64,000 nt of DNA from Pseudomonas gingeri. GTDB lineage: Bacteria > Pseudomonadota > Gammaproteobacteria > Pseudomonadales > Pseudomonadaceae. Under the pieces are notes generated by a model, which saw only the letters and a list, made by a program, of their open reading frames with translations, had not been told where the DNA came from and did no database searches. Positions 9,692 to 18,647 of the stretch are shown here, piece after piece (the first letter of the stretch is position 1; each line of letters starts with the position of its first letter). The DNA is taken from contig NZ_JACAOR010000005.1 of the NCBI RefSeq assembly GCF_013386115.1, forward strand, positions 474,543-538,542. The letters run 5' to 3'. The translations under genes and the position numbers were made by a program.

Positions 9692-10540
9692 TCAGTTGCC
9701 GTTCAGGCCGCTGTCGCGTGTCAGCAGGCGGATTTTCCAGTGATTTTCCTTGTCGCGCATCTCGTCGGCGCCGGTGTGTTTGTCGGCGATTTCCAGGATG
9801 GAAAAGTGGAACTTCTCCGAGAAACTGCCCCCGCGCACGGCTTCGAGATCCACCAGCCGCACGTTGCCGCCATGACCCGAATGCGCGTAGTTCACCCAGC
9901 GTCCCCAGATGCCATCCATGCCGGTGGCACTGCCCACGTAGAGCTGGTTCTGTTCCCGGTCGGAGATCAGGTAGACCCCGGCGACGCTGGACAGCGCCGT
10001 GCGCCAGGACTCCAGCTCCTGATTGACGATCAGCCGCAGTTCCGGGTAGCTGACATTGACGTCCTTGAAACCGGGGAACGGGCCGATGGTGAGCCGTTCT
10101 TCGCGAATTTCCGACAGCTGCAGTTCGTGGAGGCAGGTTTCCAGGTTTCGATAGTTGGCCCGGGCCGTCTTCTCATGGTGAATGACCAGTCGCCCTTCCA
10201 GTGGCCTGAAGGCTTCGACCTTGCGGTAGCGGTAGTGATACTGCAGGGGCGGATACTCATCGTTGGGAATCGCTTCCAGCGAATCGTAGGCGCCGACAAA
10301 CAGCCACTTGTTCCAGCGCGGCATCTGCACCAGCGACAGCAACAGCGGTCGTTCGAAATTCTTCTGGCGTTGCCAGGCCTGCCAGTCGTCGAACTTACCG
10401 GCGAAGTACACGTCCAGTGGATCGTCCGAACCATTGTGCTGGGCGAAATGGATCTTGGTCTGTTCCGGGTCGAAGCCGGGGTAAACGCTGGTCAACAGGG
10501 GCTGAAGCATACGAGGTCCGTTTTCGAATGGGATCGGCAT
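9692..10540 (-). CDS. GIY-YIG nuclease family protein
   Basis: 282 residues. The C-terminal 100 carry a GIY-YIG fold: GVYLISDREQNQLYVGSATG (GVY and YVG elements), the conserved arginine in IWGRWVNY, and a glutamate and asparagine in DEMRDKENHWKIRLLT. The N-terminal 170 residues (FDDWQAWQ, QYHYRYR) form an additional domain I do not recognise, probably for DNA or substrate recognition. This free-standing architecture is widespread in bacteria without proven function; a DNA repair or defence role is possible. Met11 is an alternative start. The gene is in the same direction as the unknown gene 130 bases upstream. Confidence 0.85.
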   Translation of the reverse strand: MPIPFENGPRMLQPLLTSVYPGFDPEQTKIHFAQHNGSDDPLDVYFAGKFDDWQAWQRQKNFERPLLLSLVQMPRWNKWLFVGAYDSLEAIPNDEYPPLQYHYRYRKVEAFRPLEGRLVIHHEKTARANYRNLETCLHELQLSEIREERLTIGPFPGFKDVNVSYPELRLIVNQELESWRTALSSVAGVYLISDREQNQLYVGSATGMDGIWGRWVNYAHSGHGGNVRLVDLEAVRGGSFSEKFHFSILEIADKHTGADEMRDKENHWKIRLLTRDSGLNGN

Positions 10541-10672
10541 GGCAGGCTTGAGGAAAAGTCGCGTCGTCTGCAGCGCTCATGAAGCAAAAAGGGCGGATCT
10601 GTTCCCCGGCACGTCGCACCTCGTAACACATCCACCCTTTCCCACCACGGCTTCGATCAAGCCATCGCGGTT

Positions 10673-11377
10673 TTACTGCTGAACGATGCTGTAGCCGGCA
10701 AACGCGGTCTGTTGCTGGATCGCGGTGACGATGTTCTTGCGTGTCGCCGGTTGTTCGTTGCCTTCGTTGTCCACAAAGGTTTCGCTCAGCAGTTCGGCCA
10801 GGTCGCCATGACCGGCAAAGGCGAAGCCCAGGAACTCGTAGGCTTCGCGATCGGCGTTGGCCTTGGAGCGTGGCGTGCGCAGCGGGAAGTTGACGCTGTT
10901 GCCGTCCTTGCTGATCACGAAGACCTCGGCTTCTTTCTTCGGGCGCGCGGCCTTGCCCTTGCCGGCATTCGGGTTGCTCACCGCCTGGTGGGTCTGGTTC
11001 AGCACCTTGAGCGCCAGGCCGTAGACCAGTTCCTGGAACGCCGGGTCGTCCTTGTAGCTGGAGAGGATCCGGGTGATCGGGAATTTCGTGCTCAAGTCTT
11101 CCAGCGCGGCGATATCCGCGGCCTCGGCGTCCTTGAGTTGCTTGAGCTGGCCCATGAGTTCGTAGGCTTTGTCGTCGTCAAAACGGTCGTGCGCCTGGCG
11201 GATTGCCGCGCGCAGCTGGCGAATCTCATCGCTTTCCTTGGAGGTGTGGAAAGCGTCGAGCACCATTTCACTGATGGTCTTGGCCTGGGCCACGTGCTGG
11301 GAAAGATTGATCGCGTTTTCGTACTCGTGCTTGGCGGACAAGGAGGTTACGGCTTCATCGGTATGGGAATCAGGCAT
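10673..11377 (-). CDS. Hypothetical protein, helical N-terminus with Lys-rich linker
   Basis: 234 residues, no signal peptide or membrane segment. Residues 1-110 are charged and likely helical (EIRQLRAAIRQAHDRFDDDKAYELMGQLKQLKDAEAAD has coiled-coil character; only part is quoted as evidence of heptads). A short basic linker KGKAARPKK at about 140 separates a C-terminal part with beta-like segments (EVFVISKDGNSVNFPLR). The layout recalls nucleoid-associated or scaffold proteins, but no family was recognised. It is divergent from the wss operon; a hairpin at 11411-11442 precedes it. Confidence 0.6.
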   Translation of the reverse strand: MPDSHTDEAVTSLSAKHEYENAINLSQHVAQAKTISEMVLDAFHTSKESDEIRQLRAAIRQAHDRFDDDKAYELMGQLKQLKDAEAADIAALEDLSTKFPITRILSSYKDDPAFQELVYGLALKVLNQTHQAVSNPNAGKGKAARPKKEAEVFVISKDGNSVNFPLRTPRSKANADREAYEFLGFAFAGHGDLAELLSETFVDNEGNEQPATRKNIVTAIQQQTAFAGYSIVQQ

Positions 11378-11410
11378 CGAAATTTCGCTATTTCATTTGA
11401 CAGGTTGTGA

Positions 11411-11442
11411 GGCGCGAAATGCCTTGGGCATTTCCGGGCGCC
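11411..11442. other. Hairpin upstream of hypothetical gene
   Basis: GAAATGCC and GGCATTTC form a perfect 8-bp stem with a 3-base loop, extended outside by GGCGC and GCGCC. There is no T-run, so a simple terminator is unlikely. A role in the 5' region of the minus-strand gene or as a protein-binding site is possible. Confidence 0.5.
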
Positions 11443-11539
11443 TAATCTATTGGACCGACGCGCCGTTGTCACGGATCAACAGGCGAGTGGCCCGCGCAGG
11501 GGACAAGAGCTCCTTTACATTCAAGGGATTACAGTTTGT

Positions 11540-11557
11540 TCGCCAAAATATTGGCGA
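11540..11557. promoter_or_regulatory. Palindrome TCGCCAA-N4-TTGGCGA, candidate operator of wss
   Basis: The two 7-bp arms are perfect and enclose AATA. The site is 170-187 bases before wssA, upstream of an AT-rich candidate promoter region. Its size suits a dimeric regulator. The protein is unknown. Confidence 0.45.
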
Positions 11558-11658
11558 GTGCGGCCTGTTCGCTGCGTAAAATCAATTAGACTCCAAAATA
11601 ATGACACAATCATATTGATATCACTTGTGGGGGGAGTCATCGGGGAACAACGGAGTGT

Positions 11659-11700
11659 ATGACCAGGGTTGGTGCTAGTCCCTTTGGATGCTCGTTTTGA
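11659..11700 (+). other. Possible 13-codon leader peptide of wssA
   Basis: ATG 11659 opens MTRVGASPFGCSF followed by TGA. GGAG lies only 3 bases before the ATG, which is closer than usual. The ORF reads through the left arm of the hairpin that pairs with the wssA ribosome site, so its translation would open that hairpin. Expression is not shown by sequence alone. Confidence 0.35.
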
Positions 11701-11719
11701 ACCTTTTTGTACAAAGGGA
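11679..11719 (+). promoter_or_regulatory. Hairpin sequestering the wssA ribosome binding site
   Basis: TCCCTTTG (11679-11686) is exactly complementary to CAAAGGGA (11712-11719), with a 25-base loop. The right arm includes AAAGGGA, the only plausible Shine-Dalgarno sequence of wssA, 7 bases before its ATG. Folding would hide it. Confidence 0.5.
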
Positions 11720-11726
11720 TACCAGG

Positions 11727-12869
11727 ATGCATCGGCTAGACGATATCGCGAATCTGTTCCAGAGATTCGGCGCAAGCGCGGACAGCTATCGGGAAATAGA
11801 ACCGTCCTACGACTACATCGAAGAGACTGCCACGCCTGGTGCCACCGCCTTGAGTACCGGGCAACCGCCGGACGGGGTGTCCGCGGTCGAGGTCCCGGTG
11901 TCTCCTGTCGCGATAGCGCCTGTACCTCAGGCGCAGACCCCGTCTGCGGTCGTCGAGCCATCGCCGTTCGTCCTGCCGGCAGCCCCGGCCAGTTCCACAC
12001 CGCTGAGTCGCCTGCTGGCGGAAATCGAGCAACAGCGTGCAGCGGTGGTCGTCGATGCCCCTGTCCCGGGTGCTTCCCGTCCGATCCTGAAAGCCAAGGT
12101 CATCGCGGTGGTCTCGGCCAAGGGCGGTGTCGGCAAGAGCACCCTGGCCGGTGCCCTGGCGAGTGCGATCAAGCGCTCCGGCGGGCGTACCCTGGCGATC
12201 GACCTCGACCCGCAAAACGCCTTGTGCCTGCATCTGGGCGGCAATGAGCAATGGCCGGGCATCGCCCAGGACGACCCGGAGCAGCAGGACTGGCGCCAGC
12301 TGATTCGCGAGGGTTTTGCCGCCAGCCGCTGCCTGGCCTACGGGGTGGTCAGCGAAGCGGAACGCCTGGATTTCGAAAACAGCCTGCGCGCCGATCCCAC
12401 CTGGCTGGCTCGTCATCTGGCCGACATGGGGCTGGGCGAGCGGGACACACTGATCATCGACACGCCGCCCGGGGCTACGGCCTATCTCGCCCAGGCCCTG
12501 GCCATCGCCGACATCGCCCTGGTGGTAACCCTCGCCGATGCGGCGTCCTACTCCAGTCTCAACCAGATGGAGCGGCTGCTCGCGCCCTATCTGCAGCGGG
12601 ACAAGCCGTTGCAGTGCAAATACGTCATCAACCAGTTGGATACGTCCCGCCAGTTCAGCCTCGACGTGTGCGAAGTGCTGAAAAAAAGAACAGGCAACCA
12701 GCTGCTCGGAGTGATCCATCAGGATCATTTCTTCAGCGAAGCATTGGCGTACGACCGTAACCCGCTGGCGCACACCCCAAGCACCCGAGGCTGCCAGGAC
12801 ACCCTCGATATCGCAGGCTCGCTGTGCGAACTGCTCATGCAAGGTACGCAAGAGTCCCATTTGTCATGA
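11727..12869 (+). CDS. wssA: Cellulose biosynthesis MinD/ParA-like ATPase WssA
   Basis: 380 residues. The start at 11727 is preferred over an in-frame ATG at 11688 because AAAGGGA precedes it. Residues 1-35 (DDIANLFQRFGASADSYREIE) resemble the BcsP/BcsR type of short cellulose accessory domain. A Pro/Ala-rich linker of about 90 residues follows, then a MinD/ParA-type ATPase with deviant Walker A KGGVGKSTLAG near residue 130, the DLDPQNAL motif, and IIDTPPG. This is the BcsQ-type protein that positions the cellulose machine at the pole in enterobacteria. It is the first gene of the operon, and its TGA overlaps the wssB ATG. Confidence 0.92.
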   Translation: MHRLDDIANLFQRFGASADSYREIEPSYDYIEETATPGATALSTGQPPDGVSAVEVPVSPVAIAPVPQAQTPSAVVEPSPFVLPAAPASSTPLSRLLAEIEQQRAAVVVDAPVPGASRPILKAKVIAVVSAKGGVGKSTLAGALASAIKRSGGRTLAIDLDPQNALCLHLGGNEQWPGIAQDDPEQQDWRQLIREGFAASRCLAYGVVSEAERLDFENSLRADPTWLARHLADMGLGERDTLIIDTPPGATAYLAQALAIADIALVVTLADAASYSSLNQMERLLAPYLQRDKPLQCKYVINQLDTSRQFSLDVCEVLKKRTGNQLLGVIHQDHFFSEALAYDRNPLAHTPSTRGCQDTLDIAGSLCELLMQGTQESHLS

Positions 12870-15091
12870 TCCGCGATCCCAATCCCACGTCCCATCTCCC
12901 GGGGCGCAGCGAACTGCGTCTCAACGATTGGTCGACCCGCTTCAAGCAATGGCCGGGCGCACTGCGCCGGGCGTTGATTCTCGGCGGCGCGCTGGTCGCC
13001 GGCCTGTTGCTGGTCAGCATCATCAGCGCCCCGCTGGACCTCTACACCCAGTGCCTGTTCGCCGCGCTGTGCTTCGGTTCGGCGTTGCTGATCAAGCGCC
13101 TGCCGGGGCGCCTGCCGATCCTGGCGCTGATCGTGCTGTCGCTGGTGGCCTCGTTGCGCTACCTGTACTGGCGCCTGACCGACACCCTCGGTTTTGACGG
13201 CTGGTTGGACATCCTCTTCGGCTACGGCCTGGTGCTGGCGGAGATCTATGCGCTGGTGGTGCTGGTCTTCGGTTATGTGCAGACCGCCTGGCCGCTGCGC
13301 CGCCGTCCGGTGATGCTGGCGGGCGATCCGGGCGACTGGCCGACGGTGGATGTGTTCATCCCCACCTACAACGAAACCCTGAGCATCGTGAAGCTGAGCA
13401 TCTTCGCCGCCCAGGCGATGGATTGGCCCAAGGACAAGCTGCGCGTGCATGTCCTCGATGACGGCCGGCGCGATGAGTTCCGCCGCTTCTGTCAGAGCAT
13501 CGGCGTCAACTACATCACCCGCGACAACAACTTTCACGCCAAGGCCGGCAACCTCAACGAAGCCCTCAAGGTCACCGACGGCGAATACATCGCCATGTTC
13601 GACGCCGACCACGTGCCGACCCGATCCTTCCTGCAGATCGGCATGGGCTGGTTCCTCAAGGATCCGAAGCTTGCGATGTTGCAGACGCCGCACTTCTTCT
13701 TTTCCCCGGACCCGTTCGAGAAGAACCTCAACACCTTCCGCGCCGTGCCCAACGAAGGCGAGCTGTTCTATGGCCTGGTGCAGGACGGCAACGATCTGTG
13801 GAACGCGACGTTCTTCTGCGGCTCATGCGCCATTCTGCGCCGCAAGCCACTGGAGGAAATCGGCGGGGTGGCGGTCGAAACCGTGACCGAGGACGCCCAC
13901 ACCGCCCTCAAGCTCAACCGTGCCGGCTACAACACCGCCTACCTGGCGATCCCCCAGGCGGCGGGCCTGGCCACCGAAAGCCTGTCGCGACATATCAGCC
14001 AGCGGATCCGCTGGGCGCGCGGCATGGCGCAGATCTTCCGGCTCGACAACCCGCTGGTGGGCAAGGGCCTGAACCTCGGCCAGCGCATCTGCTACGCCAA
14101 CGCCATGCTGCACTTTTTCTATGGCCTGCCACGGCTGGTGTTTCTCACCGCGCCGCTGGCCTACCTGATCTTCGGCGCGCAGATCTTCCACGCCTCGGCC
14201 CTGATGATCACCGCCTACGCCTTGCCGCACCTGTTCCATTCCAACCTGACCAACTCCTGCATCCAGGGGCGTTTCCGGCATTCGTTCTGGAACGAGGTCT
14301 ACGAGACGGTCCTGGCCTGGTACATCATGCCGCCGGTGCTGATGGCGCTGGTCAACCCGAAGTTCGGCGGCTTCAACGTCACCGACAAGGGCGGGATCAT
14401 TGACAAGGAGTATTTCGACTGGAAGCTGGCCCGGCCCTACATCGTCCTGCTGGTGCTGAACGTGACCGGTCTCGGCTTCGGTATCCACCAGTTGATCTGG
14501 GGGGCGCCGGACACGGCGATCACGGTGCTGATCAACTGTGTGTGGACGCTCTACAACCTGATCATCACCAGCGCCGCGGTCGCGGTGGCCAGTGAGACCC
14601 GCCAGGTGCGCGCGGAACCCCGGGTCCGGGCCGAGCTGCCGGTGAGGATCGAGCTGGCCGATGGCACCGAGGTCTACGGTACGACCCAGGACTTTTCCCA
14701 GCGCGGCCTGGGCCTCAAATTGCCGGCGGGAACCACGGTGGCGGCGGGGGAACGGGTGCGGGTGTCGTTGTTCCGCAACTCGCGCACCAGCCAGTTCGAT
14801 ACCACGGTGGTGTTCAGCAAGGGCCAGTACCTGGGTGCGCTGTTCGACCCGCTGAGCCTGCGCCAGCAAAGCGAGCTGGTGCGCATGACCTTCTCCCGCG
14901 CCGATACCTGGGCCTCCAGCTGGGGCAGCGGCAAGCTCGATACGCCGCTGTCGGCCCTGCGGGAAGTCAGTGCCATCGGCCTCGTCGGCATGGGCGCCCT
15001 GCTCAAGGCCGTGGCCCTGCAGGCCCGCGACCGCCTGGTCGCCCGATCCGCTCCTTCGCAACCGCTCGAACCTCTTATGGACAAGTCATGA
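12866..15091 (+). CDS. wssB: Cellulose synthase catalytic subunit WssB (BcsA)
   Basis: 741 residues from the ATG that overlaps the wssA stop; the longer upstream frame is coding sequence of wssA. It polymerises glucose from UDP-glucose and threads the chain through the inner membrane. N-terminal and C-terminal membrane helices flank a GT2 domain with DDGRRDEF, FDADHVPT, TED (residues 341-343) and QRIRW (from 379). A PilZ domain follows, with RAEPR (RxxxR) and DFSQRGLG (DxSxxG), which binds c-di-GMP and releases autoinhibition. All catalytic motifs are intact. It pairs with WssC, encoded immediately downstream. Confidence 0.97.
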   Translation: MIRDPNPTSHLPGRSELRLNDWSTRFKQWPGALRRALILGGALVAGLLLVSIISAPLDLYTQCLFAALCFGSALLIKRLPGRLPILALIVLSLVASLRYLYWRLTDTLGFDGWLDILFGYGLVLAEIYALVVLVFGYVQTAWPLRRRPVMLAGDPGDWPTVDVFIPTYNETLSIVKLSIFAAQAMDWPKDKLRVHVLDDGRRDEFRRFCQSIGVNYITRDNNFHAKAGNLNEALKVTDGEYIAMFDADHVPTRSFLQIGMGWFLKDPKLAMLQTPHFFFSPDPFEKNLNTFRAVPNEGELFYGLVQDGNDLWNATFFCGSCAILRRKPLEEIGGVAVETVTEDAHTALKLNRAGYNTAYLAIPQAAGLATESLSRHISQRIRWARGMAQIFRLDNPLVGKGLNLGQRICYANAMLHFFYGLPRLVFLTAPLAYLIFGAQIFHASALMITAYALPHLFHSNLTNSCIQGRFRHSFWNEVYETVLAWYIMPPVLMALVNPKFGGFNVTDKGGIIDKEYFDWKLARPYIVLLVLNVTGLGFGIHQLIWGAPDTAITVLINCVWTLYNLIITSAAVAVASETRQVRAEPRVRAELPVRIELADGTEVYGTTQDFSQRGLGLKLPAGTTVAAGERVRVSLFRNSRTSQFDTTVVFSKGQYLGALFDPLSLRQQSELVRMTFSRADTWASSWGSGKLDTPLSALREVSAIGLVGMGALLKAVALQARDRLVARSAPSQPLEPLMDKS

Positions 15092-17445
15092 TCATCAAAT
15101 CCTCAGCACGCAGCGCCACCCGTGGCCCACGTCATCCGTTCATGCGCCTGCCTTCATGGGTACTGCTTTCATCGGTGCAGCTTTTATCGGGGCTGGCTTT
15201 GCCGCTACTGGGCCTGGGCGGCATGATTCCCCTGGCCCATGCCGATACGACAGCGACGCCTGCGTTGGCACCGGCTCAGGCCGGCCCCGTGGTCCAGCCG
15301 AGCGCGGGCAGCTACAATCGCGACCTGACCCTCAAGCAACTGGGCCGGCTGGACACCATGAACCTGCAGGGTGTCGAAGCGGCCGACGGGGTCAATTTCG
15401 ATATCCGCGCCGACGAAGTGGTCAACGGTGCGCAACTGGTGCTGCACTACAGCTACTCGCCGGCGCTGCTCGCCGACCTGTCGCAGATCAACGTGCTGGT
15501 CAACGACGAAGTCGCTGCCAGCCTGGCGTTGCCCAAGGAGGGCGCCGGCCAGCCGCAACAGCAGGTGGTGCAGATCCCTGCGCACCTGATCACCGAGTTC
15601 AACCGCCTGCGCCTGCAATTTATCGGGCACTACACGATGCAGTGCGAGGACCCGCAGCACAGCAGCCTGTGGGCCAAGATCAACAACAGCTCGGAACTCA
15701 AGCTCAGCGTTTCGCCGATCCAGCTCAAGGATGACCTGTCGATCCTGCCGCTGCCGTTCTTCGATCGCCGCGACTCGCGCCAGGTCAACCTGCCGGTCGT
15801 GTTCGCCCGGCAACCGGATAACGCCGCCCTGGAAGCAGCGGGGGCGTTGTCATCCTGGATCGGTGGCCTGGCGGCCTATCGAGGCGCGAGTTTCACCAGC
15901 AGCCTGGGCCAGCTTCCCGAGCAGGGCAATGCGATTGTCCTGATCGAAAGCCAGGAGGCGGTGCAACTGGGCGGCCTGCAGGTGCCGGCACCGAAAGGCG
16001 CGACCGTCACGCTGCTGACCAACCCCGGCGATCCCCATGGCAAGCTGCTGCTCGTCGCCGGACGCAATGCGGCCGAGCTCAAGCTGGCTGCCGCCGCCGT
16101 GGCGGTGGGCAGCAAGGCGCTGGTGGGCAGCAGCGTGGTGATCGAGCATCTCGATCCGCTGAGCCCGCGCAAACCCTATGACGCACCGAACTGGCTGCCG
16201 TCTGATCGGCCAGTGCGCCTGGGCGAACTGCTCGATACCCGCCAACTCAGTGTGTCCGGCTACAACCCCGGCAGTATCAATATCCCCGTGCGGCTGCCAC
16301 CGGACCTGTTCAACTGGCGCGAAGCGGGTGTGCCGCTGGACCTGAAATACCGCTACACCCCGCAGCAGGAGTCGGCCAACTCGTCACTGCTGGTGAGCCT
16401 GAACAACACCTTCATGAAATCCATGCCGTTGCCGTCGCTCAAGAGCCTGGACGGCGGCGAGAACCTGCTGGCGTTGCTGAAGAAGGATGAAAGCCTGCCT
16501 CGCGAGGCGAATGTGCTGTTGCCCCTGGGCGTGGCGTCGCCGCGCTCGCAGTTGCAACTGCGCTTCATGTTCGACTACGTCAAGCAGGGCGAATGCCGGG
16601 ACATCATCATCGATAACATGCGCGGCCTGATCGACCCGGACTCGAGCCTCGACCTGCGCGGTTTCAACCATTACATCGCCTTGCCCAACCTGGGCGTGTT
16701 CAACGACAGCGGCTTCCCGTTCACCCGCCTGGCGGACCTGTCGCAGAGTGCCGTGGTCCTGCCCGACGGCAGCGGCCCGCAAGAGTGGGGCGCCTACCTG
16801 ACCGTGCTCGGCCGGTTCGGCGAGTCCACCGGTTACCCGGCGACGGCGGTGACCGTGGTCCAGGCCAAGGATGTGCAGACGGTCAGCGACAAGGACCTGC
16901 TGGTATTCGCCTCGGGAGCCAACCAGCCCTTGCTGGAACAGTGGGCCGATCGTCTGCCCGCCAGCACCGCCGGCAGCAGCCACCGCTTCAACCTGTCCGA
17001 CCTGACCTTGCGCCTGCGCGACTGGATCAGCCCTGATGCCCAGGCCAACCAGCGCAAGCCACGTCTCCAGGTGACCTACACCGGCGCCAACAGCAGCACC
17101 TACCTGGCCGGTTTCGAATCGCCGCTCAAGCCTGAGCGCAGTGTGGTGGTGATTGCCAGCGGCAAGCCGGAAGGCCTGGCCGATGCCACCGCCGCGCTGA
17201 TCGGTGGCGACTCGTACAAGGACAGCATCCAGGGCAGCCTGGCGGTGGTGCAGGACAAGCGGATCACCTCGCTGGTGGCCGACGAGCAGTACTACGTCGG
17301 CGACCTGAGCCTGTTCAAGCGGGTGCAGTGGACCCTGTCGCAGAACCTGTTGTGGATGCTGCTGGTGACGGTGGCGGGCCTGGCGCTGGTGAGCGTGCTG
17401 CTGTACCTGTTCCTGCGCTCACGGGCTCGGAAGCGACTGTCATGA
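15088..17445 (+). CDS. wssC: Cellulose synthase periplasmic subunit WssB partner WssC (BcsB)
   Basis: 785 residues. A long signal region (hydrophobic core about residues 20-50) is followed by a periplasmic body of alternating carbohydrate-binding and flavodoxin-like domains, and one C-terminal membrane anchor (LLWMLLVTVAGLALVSVLLYLF region, about 755-778) ending in basic residues. BcsB proteins carry the nascent glucan from BcsA across the periplasm, and the tail anchor is required for BcsA activity. The ATG overlaps the wssB stop (ATGA), and the wssD start overlaps its own stop in the same way. Confidence 0.95.
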   Translation: MIIKSSARSATRGPRHPFMRLPSWVLLSSVQLLSGLALPLLGLGGMIPLAHADTTATPALAPAQAGPVVQPSAGSYNRDLTLKQLGRLDTMNLQGVEAADGVNFDIRADEVVNGAQLVLHYSYSPALLADLSQINVLVNDEVAASLALPKEGAGQPQQQVVQIPAHLITEFNRLRLQFIGHYTMQCEDPQHSSLWAKINNSSELKLSVSPIQLKDDLSILPLPFFDRRDSRQVNLPVVFARQPDNAALEAAGALSSWIGGLAAYRGASFTSSLGQLPEQGNAIVLIESQEAVQLGGLQVPAPKGATVTLLTNPGDPHGKLLLVAGRNAAELKLAAAAVAVGSKALVGSSVVIEHLDPLSPRKPYDAPNWLPSDRPVRLGELLDTRQLSVSGYNPGSINIPVRLPPDLFNWREAGVPLDLKYRYTPQQESANSSLLVSLNNTFMKSMPLPSLKSLDGGENLLALLKKDESLPREANVLLPLGVASPRSQLQLRFMFDYVKQGECRDIIIDNMRGLIDPDSSLDLRGFNHYIALPNLGVFNDSGFPFTRLADLSQSAVVLPDGSGPQEWGAYLTVLGRFGESTGYPATAVTVVQAKDVQTVSDKDLLVFASGANQPLLEQWADRLPASTAGSSHRFNLSDLTLRLRDWISPDAQANQRKPRLQVTYTGANSSTYLAGFESPLKPERSVVVIASGKPEGLADATAALIGGDSYKDSIQGSLAVVQDKRITSLVADEQYYVGDLSLFKRVQWTLSQNLLWMLLVTVAGLALVSVLLYLFLRSRARKRLS

Positions 17446-18647
17446 GTGTCGCTCGATGTCTCAAGCCGCGCTGCCTGGGCGGCCTGCTGTCGCTGGTGCT
17501 GCTGATCTCGGGCACGGTGCGCGCCGAGGGCTGCAGCGTGCAGAACTGGCCGTTGTGGAAAAGCTACGCCGAGCGGTTCGTGCAGAAGGACGGGCGCATG
17601 CTCGGATCGAGCATGGACCCCAACCAGAGCAGTTCCGAAGGCCAGTCCTACGGGATGTTCTTTGCGCTGGTGGCCAATGACCCGGTGACCTTCGATGCGT
17701 TGTGGCGCTGGACCCGGGACAACATGGCCGGCGCCGATATCGTCGGGAACCTGCCCGGCTGGCTGTGGGGGCCGACTCCCGCCGGCACCTGGGGCGTGCT
17801 CGACAGGAACTCCGCCAGCGATGCCGACCTGTGGTTCGCCTACGCGTTGCTGGAGGCCGATCGCCTGTGGAAAAAGCCGGCGTACCGCAGCGATGCGCAA
17901 CGCATTCTGAACAACGTCGAAAAGACCCTGATCCGCGATATCCCTGGCCTGGGCAAGATGCTCCTGCCCGGGCCTGTGGGTTATGAGCACCCGGATCAAC
18001 TGTGGCGCTTCAATGCCAGCTACACGCCGATCCCACTGCTGCGCCGCTTCAGCAGGGAGGCGCCGTCGAGCCCCTGGAAAGAGGTCGCCGAGAGCACCGC
18101 GAAGATGATCGCCGACAAGAACATGAACCGCTTCGGATTCGTCCCGGACTGGGTCGGTTATCGGGGCACGGACGTCAACAAGGGCCTGTTCGTGGTGGAC
18201 AAGTTCACCAATGCCCAGGGCAGCTATGACGCCATTCGTGCCTACCTGTGGGCCGGCCTGACTTCACCGGGCGACCCCCTGGCCAGGCCGATTCTCGACA
18301 ATCTCGACGGCATGGCACAGGCCACGGCATCCACCGGCGTACCGCCGGAAAAGGTCCAGGTCCTGACCGGCGCCACCGAGGGGATCGGCCCCTACGGGTT
18401 CTCCGCCGCGCTGGTGCCGTACCTGCGGGCCAAGGGCCTGCCGTTGCTGGCGGACCAGCAGCAACGCCTGGTCGACCAGGCGATCGCGCACTTCAGCAAC
18501 CCGGCCGATCCGGCTTATCAACAGCACCAGTATTACCACGTGATGCTGAGCCTGTTTTCCCTCGGCTGGAGCGAGAACCGCTATCAGTTCAACAAAGACG
18601 GCACCGTGAAAGTGTCCTGGGAGGCCGCATGCGCCAGCAAACCCTAG
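17442..18647 (+). CDS. wssD: Periplasmic endo-1,4-beta-glucanase WssD (BcsZ, GH8)
   Basis: 401 residues from the ATG that overlaps the wssC stop. The track-long upstream extension is wssC sequence in another frame. It begins with a signal peptide (about residues 1-27, LLSLVLLISGTVRAEG). The glycoside hydrolase 8 pattern is clear: SSSEGQSYGM with the catalytic glutamate, DADLWFAYALLEADRLW with the aspartate, and RFNASYTPIPLLRRF. It trims cellulose during secretion and is needed for normal fibre formation. The end overlaps wssE by 19 bases. Confidence 0.95.
   Translation: MSVARCLKPRCLGGLLSLVLLISGTVRAEGCSVQNWPLWKSYAERFVQKDGRMLGSSMDPNQSSSEGQSYGMFFALVANDPVTFDALWRWTRDNMAGADIVGNLPGWLWGPTPAGTWGVLDRNSASDADLWFAYALLEADRLWKKPAYRSDAQRILNNVEKTLIRDIPGLGKMLLPGPVGYEHPDQLWRFNASYTPIPLLRRFSREAPSSPWKEVAESTAKMIADKNMNRFGFVPDWVGYRGTDVNKGLFVVDKFTNAQGSYDAIRAYLWAGLTSPGDPLARPILDNLDGMAQATASTGVPPEKVQVLTGATEGIGPYGFSAALVPYLRAKGLPLLADQQQRLVDQAIAHFSNPADPAYQQHQYYHVMLSLFSLGWSENRYQFNKDGTVKVSWEAACASKP

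Larger units (their letters stand above)
11378..11726. promoter_or_regulatory. Regulatory region between the hypothetical gene and wssA
   Basis: These 349 bases separate divergent genes. They contain a strong hairpin (11411-11442), an 18-bp palindrome (11540-11557), an AT-rich stretch at about 11575-11625 that could hold the wss promoter, a possible short leader ORF (11659-11700) and a hairpin over the wssA ribosome site (11679-11719). c-di-GMP-responsive regulators such as FleQ and AmrZ control wss-type operons in related species. I could not assign a binding box for them with confidence. Confidence 0.6.

Noticed and set aside
9692..10540. Homing endonuclease or mobile intron
   Set aside because: The GIY-YIG gene is free-standing, with no intron or split host gene around it.
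18248..18628. N-terminal extension of wssE
   Set aside because: It overlaps wssD in another frame. The signal peptide and the expected BcsC start lie at 18629.
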